Shown: positions 44,333-52,923, counted from the stretch's first letter. The stretch is DNA of 64,000 nt from an uncultured Clostridium sp. (GCF_934754925.1 NZ_CAKVJA010000004.1:1-64000); one strand, 5' to 3'. Notes: a model not told the origin generated them from the sequence alone. Translations and numbers: made by a program.

Positions 44333-44749
44333 TTATTCAACACCAAACATTACAGATGTAGCTTTGATAACAGCAACAGCTTTTGTTCCTACAGTCAATC
44401 CTAATTCTTTTACTGCAGCCATAGAAATTGTTGCTGAAATTTTATTGCCACCAGCAATATCTAAAGTAACAATGGCATTTACTGCACCTTCATTGATATT
44501 AGATACTATACCTGTAATTTTATTACGAGCACTTAAAGTCATATCACCTATACCAATCATAACTTCTGTAGCTTTGATAATAGCAACTGCTTTTTTACCA
44601 GGAACTAACTCCAATTCATTTATTGAAGCCATAGAAATTGTACCTGTAATTGTTTCACCTGCAAATTCTAAAGTAACTATTCCGTTAACTGCACCTTCCT
44701 GAACTTTTATAACTTGACCCAATAACTGATTTCTCGCACTAATTCTCAT
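44333..44749 (-). CDS. Molbindin (two Mop/TOBE molybdate-binding domains)
   Basis: This 138-residue protein is a duplicated Mop domain: MRISARNQLLGQVIKVQEGA...GTISMASINELEL and LSARNKITGIVSNINEGA...ATISMAAVKELGL, each about 68 residues. The SARN and VxxIKATxVM motifs that bind molybdate or tungstate occur twice. Molbindins store or buffer oxyanions in the cytoplasm for molybdopterin enzymes. AGGAGG precedes the ATG on the minus strand. No mod or moa genes lie in this window. Confidence 0.92.
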   Translation of the reverse strand: MRISARNQLLGQVIKVQEGAVNGIVTLEFAGETITGTISMASINELELVPGKKAVAIIKATEVMIGIGDMTLSARNKITGIVSNINEGAVNAIVTLDIAGGNKISATISMAAVKELGLTVGTKAVAVIKATSVMFGVE

Positions 44750-45013
44750 TATTTTTCCTCCTAATATTTATTTTTTTAGTTAGTTATATCATTAATTTAC
44801 TTTTATATACAAGTAATATATATCAATCTTAATACATATAAGTATCTGAGAAGTAGTTAATATGAAGTATTAGATAGGAATTAGACATATAACTTAATAG
44901 TTGATAATTAAAATTTAAAAGTTAATTATGGGGGTAGTTGCATTAAAAATTAATTTGAGAACATAATGCTTTTAAAAAGAGTATAATATAGAAAACTTGT
45001 ATCGGGGGAAACT

Positions 45014-46324
45014 ATGATAAGTAGAGAAGAATATATTACTTCATCACTAGAATTACATCTTTTTTTTGGACGAATTATGAAAGAACATTCATTATTTTTA
45101 GAGGCGGGATTTACACCGAAAAATACAAAACTTTCTAAAGAAGCAGAGCATTATAAATTAAGTTTTGAAAAACTTTTACTAGATGTAGTTAGGATAAGTA
45201 ATGGAAGGATTAGACAAGCGGTGATAGACTCAGGAGAGATTATTACTGATTATACTTTAAATGCAGAAAAGAAGACCAGTTACTATACAGGAATAGATAT
45301 TAATTCTAAGATAACGTTAAGAGAGAAAGAATTAGAATGCAAACTTACAAAGAGTGTTGATAATAAGGTAATAGATTGCGTAAGAAGTCTTAATAATAAA
45401 GCTATAAAATTAGTTGATGGGCTAATAGATTTTAAAATTAGAGTCTTAGATGGTATGTTATGTTGTGATTTATTCACAGTAAATTACCCATCGCTTATAG
45501 AGCATACAATAGAAGAGGCAAAAGTATATTCTTCATATATAAAAGATCTTGAATTAAATAAAAAAATAACTAAAGAAAATATTGGGGAATTTGAGCTGTT
45601 TTGGGATGAAGTTATGATGGATCATTCTTTATTTATTAGGGGATTACTTGATCCTAGTGAAAGTGAATTAATAAGAGCTTCAAATAAATTTGCAAATAAG
45701 TTTATTGAATTAATTGAAAGAACAGATGATGCTACAGAGATGATGACTAGTGTTACAAGTGACACATTAATTTTAAATAAATTTGTGTTATTAGGACATT
45801 CAACTGGTGGGGCAATAGCAATAAGGTATATGTCAAGGCATAAAGGAAAAGGAGTAGATAAACTAATTCTTTGTGGAGCAGCAGCTCCTAGCCTTATTAA
45901 ACGTTCATATTTTCCATATGGAATAAGTAGAGAAGCTGTTGAAGAAATAATAGAAGGAACATATAGTGACAGACCTAAGATGTTAAAGAAATTTGGAGAT
46001 ATGTTTTTTTATAAAAAGGTTAGCAAACCTTTTATGGAATGGTTTTTTCAGCTAGGATTACAAGCAGCTGGTTGGTCAACGGCTAAAATTGCTCAGACAT
46101 GGTTAGGTGAAGAATCTTTATTTGACGATATGAAAAAAATAAAGGTTGAAACTTTAATTATACATGGTATTCACGATAGAGTTTGTTTATTTCCTTTAGC
46201 AGAGGAGCAAAAAAAATTAATCAAGAATAGTAAATTAGTGAAGTTTATTAATAGTGGACATGCTACCTTTTATGATGAAAGAGAGAAATTTAATGAGGAG
46301 ATAAAAAAGTTTATTGAGGAGTAG
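45014..46324 (+). CDS. Chimeric protein: truncated DUF2935 domain fused to truncated alpha/beta hydrolase
   Basis: This 436-residue protein is in two unrelated parts. Residues 1 to about 250 match the DUF2935 helical domain (ExxLFFGRIMKEHSLFLE; FWDEVMMDHSLFIRG), with His/Glu sets typical of metal-binding helical bundles. From about residue 254 (NKFVLLGHSTGGAIAI) the sequence is an alpha/beta hydrolase: nucleophile Ser263, Asp388 in HGIHDRV and His416 in NSGHATF. The hydrolase lacks its first strands and the oxyanion-hole loop, and the end of DUF2935 is also missing. An in-frame deletion joining two genes is the simplest explanation. Activity of either half is doubtful. Confidence 0.78.
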   Translation: MISREEYITSSLELHLFFGRIMKEHSLFLEAGFTPKNTKLSKEAEHYKLSFEKLLLDVVRISNGRIRQAVIDSGEIITDYTLNAEKKTSYYTGIDINSKITLREKELECKLTKSVDNKVIDCVRSLNNKAIKLVDGLIDFKIRVLDGMLCCDLFTVNYPSLIEHTIEEAKVYSSYIKDLELNKKITKENIGEFELFWDEVMMDHSLFIRGLLDPSESELIRASNKFANKFIELIERTDDATEMMTSVTSDTLILNKFVLLGHSTGGAIAIRYMSRHKGKGVDKLILCGAAAPSLIKRSYFPYGISREAVEEIIEGTYSDRPKMLKKFGDMFFYKKVSKPFMEWFFQLGLQAAGWSTAKIAQTWLGEESLFDDMKKIKVETLIIHGIHDRVCLFPLAEEQKKLIKNSKLVKFINSGHATFYDEREKFNEEIKKFIEE

Positions 46325-46395
46325 ATTATTAAAAATTTAAATAATAAAAAATAATAGAAATAATATTTTAAAATATTTACATAGGAATTTATTGA

Positions 46396-46430
46396 AAAAA
46401 GTGTTTTATAAAAATATAATAAAACACTTT
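46396..46430. terminator. Bidirectional terminator after the chimeric gene
   Basis: AAAAAGTGTTTTA/TAAAACACTTTTT stem between convergent genes. Confidence 0.85.
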
Positions 46431-46443
46431 TTATAATATTTAT

Positions 46444-46938
46444 TTAAATTTTAAATCCTAAATATATTTCACATATTGCTGAAATTATAAAAAAAGTACC
46501 TATAATATAAGGAGTTGCTAGTACTGTAACTGAAGGATTAATTAATATTAATAATCCTAAAATAAATAAAAGAATAATATAAACAGTATGAAAATTAAAA
46601 CCTAAATTTCTATATTTAATTGCCATTATGAATAAGTAAACTCCTCTAATAATAGCCCATACACCAAAGAATAGAGCAAGTGTATCAATTGTTTCAATAG
46701 GCGAGAAACAGAGAAGTAGACCAAATAAAATTGAAATTGTACCATTTGCTATTAAAAAAACATTATTGGTAGAGGAAAATGCTCTAATAATACTAAATAT
46801 ACCAGCAAGGATTATTAATACCCCACAAATATTAATAAAATTTGCTAAGGCGCTAAAAGGATTTATAAAGAATAAAACCCCTATTACTCCAAATAATATT
46901 CCTTCAATAATAAATAGATATTCTAAAAATTTTCTCAA
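46444..46938 (-). CDS. HdeD/DUF308 family membrane protein
   Basis: About 164 residues with six hydrophobic helices in three pairs, the HdeD-like DUF308 pattern (GVIGVLFFINPF, GLLLCFSPIETIDTLALFFG, GLLILINPSVTVL: repeated G-x-x-x-x-NP/SP turns). It is an inner-membrane protein; HdeD has been linked to acid stress in E. coli, but the role here is unknown. I favour the TTG start at 46938 because TTAGGTGG lies eight bases upstream; the in-frame GTG at 46950 overlaps that site. Confidence 0.82.
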   Translation of the reverse strand: MRKFLEYLFIIEGILFGVIGVLFFINPFSALANFINICGVLIILAGIFSIIRAFSSTNNVFLIANGTISILFGLLLCFSPIETIDTLALFFGVWAIIRGVYLFIMAIKYRNLGFNFHTVYIILLFILGLLILINPSVTVLATPYIIGTFFIISAICEIYLGFKI

Positions 46939-47107
46939 AAATATCACCACCTAAATATATTTAATAAGGAAATTACTTTTAGTTTGTGATAAATTTATAA
47001 TATTATAAATTTATTAAAGAAGTTTTTTGAAATATATGATAACATATTAATTATATTATAAAGTTAAATAACTATATAATATTAAAAAAGTTAAATGGAG
47101 GTTACAT

Positions 47108-47731
47108 GTGATAAAAAGAAATTGTAAGCAATGTGGAAAAGAATTTGTATTATCAGATTCAGAGGTTAAATTCTTTAAAGATAAGAATTTAGAGCTACCT
47201 AAAAGATGTAGTGAGTGTAGAAAGGAAAATAAAAATAATAAGGATTATAATATAAATAGTATTAAAAAAGAAAATATAAATAATAATTATAAAAACGATA
47301 GTTCTGAGAATAATAATTATAAAAGCGTTAACAAGAAAAAAACATTTAAAAATATTATAGCTGCTGGATTAGTGCTTGTAGTTTTATTTTTAGGTAAATT
47401 ATTTAATATAGATATTAACTGGCAAGCAATTGGTACAAGCTTTGGGACAGAAGAAAGTAACGTTTCTCTTCAATTCCGTAATGAAACAATGTGGGAAGAC
47501 CATTTTGAAAAGCATGGGAGTGAATTTGGGTATAAAAACAAGGAAGAGTATCTAAAGGGAGCTAATGAGGTTATTAATTCATCTACTTCAAAACATAAAA
47601 CAGAAGCAGAAGATGGTGATGAAATATACTATGATGAAGATAAAAATGAAATAGTATTTGTATCAATAGATGGATATATTAGAACATATTTTAAGCCTAG
47701 TGATGGAATAAACTATTATAATAGGCAGTAA
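47108..47731 (+). CDS. Zinc-ribbon / transmembrane protein with nuclease-like C-terminal domain
   Basis: This 207-residue protein has three parts. Residues 1-38 form a zinc ribbon (CKQCGKEF...CSECRKENK). An Asn/Lys-rich linker leads to one hydrophobic helix (about 80-98). The C-terminal 85 residues include DHFEKHGSEFGYKNKEEYLK and SIDGYIRTYFKPSDGINYY. His-Lys-His-Gly-x-Glu-Phe followed by an YIRTYFKP strand resembles the C-terminal domain of phage Mu F-like and polymorphic-toxin (BECR fold) RNases. That likeness is by eye and tentative. The GTG start follows ATGGAGG. Confidence 0.65.
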   Translation: MIKRNCKQCGKEFVLSDSEVKFFKDKNLELPKRCSECRKENKNNKDYNINSIKKENINNNYKNDSSENNNYKSVNKKKTFKNIIAAGLVLVVLFLGKLFNIDINWQAIGTSFGTEESNVSLQFRNETMWEDHFEKHGSEFGYKNKEEYLKGANEVINSSTSKHKTEAEDGDEIYYDEDKNEIVFVSIDGYIRTYFKPSDGINYYNRQ

Positions 47732-47759
47732 TGAAATTGAAATTATATAATAAGAAAAT

Positions 47760-47822
47760 ATGATTGGTGGAATATTCTTTGTTGCAGTACCTTATTATTT
47801 AATATCAAGAAAAAATAAATAG
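47760..47822 (+). pseudogene. 3' fragment of a formate/nitrite transporter gene
   Basis: Twenty codons, MIGGIFFVAVPYYLISRKNK then stop, match the last segment of the FNT channel at 37349 (FVGGVLFVGLPYYF...K). Nothing upstream belongs to an FNT gene, so only the 3' end remains. A terminator hairpin that fits an FNT gene end follows at 47836-47870. Confidence 0.7.
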
Positions 47823-47835
47823 TTTTATTATTATA

Positions 47836-47870
47836 AGAGTTAGTATAAATGCTAGCTCTTTTTTATTAAT
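47836..47870 (+). terminator. Terminator after the FNT fragment
   Basis: AAGAGTTAGTAT/ATGCTAGCTCTTTTTT hairpin with T-run. Confidence 0.78.
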
Positions 47871-47949
47871 ATATTTAAAAAAGTATCTATATTTATGAAT
47901 ATAAAAATAATAAATAAAATATTAGTAGAATAAGAGGGGAGGAGTGTAT

Positions 47950-48570
47950 ATGAAATATGATAAGTGGCCATTGACTTATAAATACAAGGATTTAGAGCCG
48001 TATATAGATACAGAAACAGTATGTATACATTATACAAAGCATTTACAAGGATATGTAGATAAGCTAAATAAAGTACTTGAAGGGTATGAAAAACTTACTG
48101 AAGGAAAAACATTAGAAGAAATACTTTTTAATGTTGAGAAAATACCTAAGGAAATAAGAAAAGATGTAATTAATCAAGGTGGAGGTGTAGCAAATCATAA
48201 TTTATATTTTTCTATTTTATCAAAGAAGCCTAAGAAATATCCAAGTGGTAAGTTATTAATAGATATTAATAAGAAATATGGTGATATAGAAAAATTAAAA
48301 GAGGAATTATCAAAGAGAGCTTTAAATCAATTTGGATCAGGATATTCATGGCTTGTAGTTAATGAAAAGGGGGAACTTGATTTACTTTCAACATCTAACC
48401 AAGATTCGCCGTTAATTTTCAAGATGAAGCCTATATTAGCAATCGATGTATGGGAGCATGCTTATTATTTAAAATATAAGAACTTGAGAGTTAATTATAT
48501 AAAAAACATTTGGAATGTATTAGATTGGTCAAAGGTTGAAGAAAATTATTTAAGAGAATACTTTAAGTAA
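47950..48570 (+). CDS. Superoxide dismutase (Fe/Mn family)
   Basis: This 206-residue protein has all four metal ligands of the Fe/Mn family: His27 in IHYTKHLQGYV, His in VANHNLYFSIL, and Asp and His in DVWEHAYYLKYKN. GSGYSWLVV precedes the last pair. It removes superoxide and is a defence enzyme in an anaerobe. Whether iron or manganese is used cannot be settled by eye. The ATG at 47950 follows GGGAGGAG; an in-frame GTG at 47944 abuts that site. Confidence 0.92.
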   Translation: MKYDKWPLTYKYKDLEPYIDTETVCIHYTKHLQGYVDKLNKVLEGYEKLTEGKTLEEILFNVEKIPKEIRKDVINQGGGVANHNLYFSILSKKPKKYPSGKLLIDINKKYGDIEKLKEELSKRALNQFGSGYSWLVVNEKGELDLLSTSNQDSPLIFKMKPILAIDVWEHAYYLKYKNLRVNYIKNIWNVLDWSKVEENYLREYFK

Positions 48571-48800
48571 AGATTAGAGATGAGCAATATAAAATAACAG
48601 TTATAATACAATGTATTGTTATATCTATAATATATAACAAATAAAGGTGAACTAAGTATAGGATAAACTTTTACTACTGTGAATGATATAAGAACATTTA
48701 TTGCATAAAATAATTGATGATGATATAGTTTAAGCTATATTAGTGTTATATTAATATGAATAATAACTAAAGAAAGATTAAATAGATATGGGGGATATTA

Positions 48801-49224
48801 ATGAAAATTAAATCCACAGCACTTCCACCAATCGGAATGCGTATCATTAAATCATCAATTGGAGTACTGTTAGGATTTATTATTTATTTAATTAGAGGAA
48901 GAAGAGGAGCTCCTTTTTATACTGCATTATCAGTTTTATGGTGTATGCAACCATATCCTAGTAATGCTAGGGCAAATGCAAGGCAAAGAACTATAGGAAC
49001 AATGATAGGAGCATTTTATGGATTAATAATGATATTATTAGAGTATTATTTCTTACCATTTGATAGTGAATTTATTAGGTATCTAATAATATCTATACTA
49101 ATAATACCAGTTATATATACAACAGTAGTAATAAATAAGAAAAATTCATTACATTAAAGAATTAACTAAGTCTGAAGATATAATAATATTAGAAAGTAAT
49201 GAAGAAGAAAAAAATTACGAGTAA
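48801..49224 (+). pseudogene. Truncated FUSC/aromatic-acid-exporter-type membrane protein gene
   Basis: The open frame (48801-49157) gives 118 residues matching the N-terminal membrane part of FUSC/ArAE-type exporters: LPPIGMRIIKSSIGVLLGF, RRGAPFYTALSVLWCMQPYP and RQRTIGTMIGAFYGL. Full-length members are about three times longer. Just after the stop another frame reads IKELTKSEDIIILESNEEEK-NYE then a stop, which looks like a real protein C-terminus. An internal deletion with frameshift is therefore likely. A natural short membrane protein cannot be excluded. Confidence 0.65.
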
Positions 49225-49290
49225 ATAAAAATGAATCAAATGAAATAGTTAGAAATTTAAAAGGGATGTATGAACCCTATTTTTGGAAGT

Positions 49291-49334
49291 AAATAATAAG
49301 CTACTTTTTATAAGAAAAGTAGCTTATTATTTAT
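49291..49334. terminator. Bidirectional terminator
   Basis: AAATAATAAGCTACTTTT/AAAAGTAGCTTATTATTT stem between convergent units. Confidence 0.85.
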
Positions 49335-49339
49335 CAACA

Positions 49340-49606
49340 TTAGTGTTTATATCCACTTCCGGCACCAGTTTTAGCTTTTATTTCATGTAAGTTTAATTTA
49401 CCATCATTTTCATTTATAATATTTTCAATTTTATGGCTTTTATGAGAGTTTTCATAGTTACTTATCTTTTCAGCAATTTCTAAATTAGTATTATCATGCT
49501 TATATCCATTTCCAGCACCGGTTTTAGCTTTTATTTCATGTAAATTAAGATCTTCATCATTTTGTTCAATAACCTCTTCTATTTTATGACTTTTATATTT
49601 TTTCAT
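49340..49606 (-). CDS. Small two-repeat protein (possible peptide precursor)
   Basis: This 88-residue protein is made of two 34-residue repeats (residues 4-37 and 55-88) joined by a 17-residue acidic linker. 26 of 34 positions are identical; each repeat ends NLHEIKAKTGAG[N/S]GYKH. There is no signal peptide and no Cys. A conserved acidic stretch followed by a short Gly/Lys/Tyr/His tail, repeated, recalls multi-core peptide precursors, but no modifying or export gene lies nearby. Function unknown. TAGGAGG precedes the ATG on the minus strand. Confidence 0.75.
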   Translation of the reverse strand: MKKYKSHKIEEVIEQNDEDLNLHEIKAKTGAGNGYKHDNTNLEIAEKISNYENSHKSHKIENIINENDGKLNLHEIKAKTGAGSGYKH

Positions 49607-49803
49607 TTTATCCTCCTATAAAAACAATAATATAAAATATATTTTATATTATTGTTTTATGTTAATTAAAAAGAAAGATACATTGGTTTTATTACCATTT
49701 TAGTATTTAAATAAAAGGTATTAGTATTATTTAGAAAGAAAATGAATATATATTAACATGTAAAGGTATATAGAGGTATACAAAGGTTGGGGAGGGATTT
49801 TAA

Positions 49804-50133
49804 ATGAGAATAAAAATTATATCACTTTCAGTTGTTAGGGAGAAAAATAAAAATGTAGGAAACAATAAGAAGTTTAGAGTAAAGGATATAATAATAAATA
49901 CTGATTCTGAAAGTTTACAAAATTATGGAGAAAAATCAGATATATTAAGGTGTTTAAAAGAATGTATAAAGGAAAATGGAAACACAATAGATTATAATGA
50001 AATGAAAGAATTAGTTAACTGTAGTAATATAATAGGAAATAATTTCTGGAATGAAGATTATTTTGAAAATACATGTAGATTTGAGTGTAGAGATTATTTT
50101 GATTTTTCAGAGTGTAAATTCAAATATATATAA
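49804..50133 (+). CDS. Hypothetical protein (109 aa)
   Basis: This 109-residue frame has a good ribosome binding site (GGGGAGGG) and is followed by a strong terminator, both of which support a real gene. The C-terminal third holds four Cys (LRCLKEC, NC, CRFEC) plus several aromatic residues, perhaps a small metal site. I do not recognise the family. No signal peptide or membrane helix. Confidence 0.55.
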   Translation: MRIKIISLSVVREKNKNVGNNKKFRVKDIIINTDSESLQNYGEKSDILRCLKECIKENGNTIDYNEMKELVNCSNIIGNNFWNEDYFENTCRFECRDYFDFSECKFKYI

Positions 50134-50151
50134 AATAAAAAGATTAAATAA

Positions 50152-50224
50152 AAGTCGAACAATAAATATGATTTACTTATATATGATTAATTATAAGCTC
50201 ATATTTAAGGTTCGATTTTTTTAT
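50152..50224 (+). terminator. Long terminator hairpin
   Basis: AAGTCGAAC...TAAATATGA pairs with TCATATTTA...GTTCGATTTTTT. Confidence 0.78.
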
Positions 50225-50412
50225 ACCATTATTTAATTATATATGATAATTATTTTTTTGTAGGATATATAATATATTTTAACCATAAACCTACTATTAT
50301 AAAATTTAAATTCTTATGTTAATATAAGGTGGACAAGTTGTTACAGATGTAAAAGTACATAACGACTAAAAATGAATTATTAAAAATAGTTCAAATTATA
50401 GGAGGAATGGAA

Positions 50413-51048
50413 ATGAAATCGAGGATAATTTCATTAGTATTATTAGGAAGTATATTTATTGGGGGAGTACAAGCTCATGCAGCTACTATTAGTAATAGTG
50501 ATAGCGCTAGAAAGGTGACAGTTTCTAGACCTAATAGACCAAGTAGACCATCAAATGGAAGTACTTCTACAATAACACCACCATCAAGTGGAGAAAGTAC
50601 AGAGAATAATACTACAACAGATAATAGTACAAATATTAGTGATAAATTTATGGCACAAGTTGAACAAGCTATCTATAACAAAGTAAATGAAGAGAGAGCT
50701 AAAGCTGGAGTACCAGCATTAAGTTATAATAACACTATGGAAAAGTATGCTAGAATTAAATCTCAGGATATGGGAGATAAAAATTATTTTAGTCATACAG
50801 ATTTAAATGGAAATTATATAACTACACAAATGCAAGCAGATGGCGTTTCATATAATGCTTGGGGAGAAAATATAGCATACATAGCTGGAATTACTGACCC
50901 AACAGCATTAGCAAATCAATTTATGACTAATTGGATGAATTCAGAGGGACATAAAAAAAATATATTATCTACGAATTTTGATAGTATAGGTGTAGGTGTA
51001 TATAAGGTAGGAAATAAGGTATATGCAACACAAGAGTTTTATAAATAA
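50413..51048 (+). CDS. Secreted CAP-domain (SCP/PR-1) protein
   Basis: This 211-residue protein has a Sec signal peptide cleaved around VQAHAA. A Ser/Thr/Pro/Asn-rich linker (about residues 25-78) leads to a CAP domain with ERAKAGVPALSYN, YFSHTDLNG, WGENIAY and WMNSEGHKKNIL. The two His and Glu that form the CAP cavity are present. Clostridial members are exported; their action is unclear (lipid or peptide binding). ATG 50413 is chosen over 50407 because GGAGGA directly abuts the latter. It is convergent with the HTH-TPR regulator. Confidence 0.9.
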   Translation: MKSRIISLVLLGSIFIGGVQAHAATISNSDSARKVTVSRPNRPSRPSNGSTSTITPPSSGESTENNTTTDNSTNISDKFMAQVEQAIYNKVNEERAKAGVPALSYNNTMEKYARIKSQDMGDKNYFSHTDLNGNYITTQMQADGVSYNAWGENIAYIAGITDPTALANQFMTNWMNSEGHKKNILSTNFDSIGVGVYKVGNKVYATQEFYK

Positions 51049-51062
51049 AATTTTAAATATAT

Positions 51063-51103
51063 AAACATAGAGAGGTTGTCCAATGGCAACCTCTCTATGT
51101 TTA
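51063..51103. terminator. Bidirectional terminator
   Basis: AAACATAGAGAGGTTG pairs with CAACCTCTCTATGTTT between the CAP gene and the convergent regulator; it touches the regulator's stop codon. Confidence 0.88.
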
Positions 51104-52327
51104 TAAAAATAAAGCATCTTTATATCGTCTATTAATTATATAATAATCTTTTAGTAAAGTAGTAAAGACTTTTTTTAGTTCTATTAGCTTTTTAATATTA
51201 TTAATAATCTTGATTAATAATTCCTCCCAAAGGGGATTTCTTATATAATTATCATCATTAATAAATAGCTCAAATAATTCATAAATTAAATTTGCTAATT
51301 CTAAATTAATATGTTGTAGTGTATATTCATTATTTAAATAATGAATAACAGCTTTTAATGAAGTCTTATCTCCTAATGAAAAATAAACTAAAGATTTAAT
51401 AATAGTATCTGGAATTATTATACGATGATCTATTAATTCTGTATTATAATTTAAGTATTCCAATGATTTTTCATAATCATCTAATCTATAATAAGTCCAA
51501 GCTAAAATGGAATTAATATGTTCAATAAAATAAATATTATTGAATTTTTTAGCCATATTTAAGGAAATTTCTAAATAATCAATAGCATTACTATAATTAT
51601 CTAACATGAAATAAACCTCTGCAAACTTCTCATAAGTATTCATTATGCTTATTATATTTCCCTCAGCAACATATAAGTTTAACGCCTTTTGAATCGACTC
51701 ATAAGCTTTAATAGGATTATTTTCTATTCTATATGAATATGATAACCAAAAGTAGCAATGTCCACTTTCTTTATATCCTAAAGCTTCTTCTAGTAGGATT
51801 TTTCCTAATTGTTTATTGTCAGATAATATTAATATGTCAATTGCAACATAAAAATTATATATAAATTTTTGGTTGTTTGATAACAAATCAAATGATGATA
51901 AAATCATATCTTTAGAATTATCAAATTTATCTCTAGAAGGAGTAGAAGAATATCTAGCAAGTTTGGCTAAGAGATAATCCATAATTAAAGGAGAGGAGAG
52001 ATATTTATCCTCATCCTTTTCTAATATATCAAATAGCTCATTTGTATAATCAAATTCATTATAATTAAGATTATTAAAAAATTCTTTTAGATAATTTACA
52101 CCTTTATTTACAAAATCAGGAGAGTCATTAAATTTAAGACCAAGTCTACTAAAGATTATAGATAGGACATCTTCACTAGGTAATAATTCACCATTTTCAA
52201 TACGACTTAAATAAGATGGTACACAAATACCTTTTGATAATTCTTTTTGGCTAATATTATTGTTTATTCTATTAAATTTTATTATTGATCCAATTAATTT
52301 TTTGTTATTACTATATGTGTCAATCAT
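51101..52327 (-). CDS. HTH (XRE-type) regulator with TPR-like helical repeats
   Basis: This 408-residue protein has an N-terminal helix-turn-helix (NNISQKELSKGICVPSYLSR, about residues 23-42) followed by about 300 residues of helix pairs with TPR character (YEKFAEVYFMLDNYSNAIDYL; AWTYYRLDDYEKSLEYLNY). The layout is that of RRNPP-type or Rgg/MutR-like regulators, which usually bind a short peptide signal. No obvious signal-peptide gene was found beside it. GAAAGGGTAATAA precedes the ATG. It lies head-to-head with the maltose-type ABC operon, which it might or might not control. Confidence 0.78.
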   Translation of the reverse strand: MIDTYSNNKKLIGSIIKFNRINNNISQKELSKGICVPSYLSRIENGELLPSEDVLSIIFSRLGLKFNDSPDFVNKGVNYLKEFFNNLNYNEFDYTNELFDILEKDEDKYLSSPLIMDYLLAKLARYSSTPSRDKFDNSKDMILSSFDLLSNNQKFIYNFYVAIDILILSDNKQLGKILLEEALGYKESGHCYFWLSYSYRIENNPIKAYESIQKALNLYVAEGNIISIMNTYEKFAEVYFMLDNYSNAIDYLEISLNMAKKFNNIYFIEHINSILAWTYYRLDDYEKSLEYLNYNTELIDHRIIIPDTIIKSLVYFSLGDKTSLKAVIHYLNNEYTLQHINLELANLIYELFELFINDDNYIRNPLWEELLIKIINNIKKLIELKKVFTTLLKDYYIINRRYKDALFL

Positions 52328-52605
52328 TTATTACCCTTTCGTATTATCCTATAAATTGATATGATTAATAATAACAAAAAATACAAATTATATCAAATAA
52401 GTATTAAAAATATTATTAATAAAAATTAAAATGATATTAAGTAAAGATTTAAATGTAATATAAATACAGATTTTAAATTGAAATATAAAATGTAAATCTA
52501 TAAAAATAGTAACAATAAAATAAAAATGTGAAACTTTAAATAAAAAACAGTATTTAACTGTTAATATATGTATAAAGTTTAACACAAGAAAAGTTAGGAA
52601 ATTTA
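52328..52605. other. AT-rich divergent intergenic region
   Basis: It separates the regulator from the sugar ABC operon. I see no gene; a strong plus-strand promoter starts at 52606. Confidence 0.5.
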
Positions 52606-52634
52606 TTGACTACTTTTGTAAAATTTATTATAAT
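52606..52634 (+). promoter_or_regulatory. Promoter of the maltose-type ABC operon
   Basis: TTGACT (52606-52611) and TATAAT (52629-52634) with a 17-base spacer. The first start codon is about 360 bases downstream, so the leader is long. Confidence 0.75.
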
Positions 52635-52738
52635 GTAAATGTAAACAAAGAAAAAAACATAAAAAATTCAAAAAAATGTAAAAATATTTTTTGAATTTAA
52701 AATAAATAACAATAAAAAAACTATATTTTTTTAAAATA

Positions 52739-52923
52739 ATTGGAAACGATACCTAATAATTACTCTTAGAAATATAGATTTGAAAAATATAAGGGGTTAT
52801 GTAAAAGTCTATGAAATCAATTACAAGAAATTTTAAGCTTTTACTATTAATTATTTGCAAAGGATAAAATAGTTATTAAAATAGAAAATGATTTATTTAA
52901 AAATTAACTGGAATCGGTTTCTG
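52739..52923 (+). promoter_or_regulatory. Two CG-centred operator-like sites in the leader (LacI/CcpA family type)
   Basis: ATTGGAAACGATACC (52739-52753) and TGGAATCGGTTTCTG (52909-52923) both have the imperfect dyad around a central CG used by LacI-family regulators such as MalR and CcpA. They lie downstream of the promoter, where a bound repressor could block transcription. The second site is the better palindrome. Which regulator binds is not known. Confidence 0.5.

Noticed and set aside
50051..50236. 61-residue frame overlapping the 109-aa hypothetical gene
   Set aside because: It starts inside the upstream gene without a ribosome binding site and runs through its terminator hairpin.
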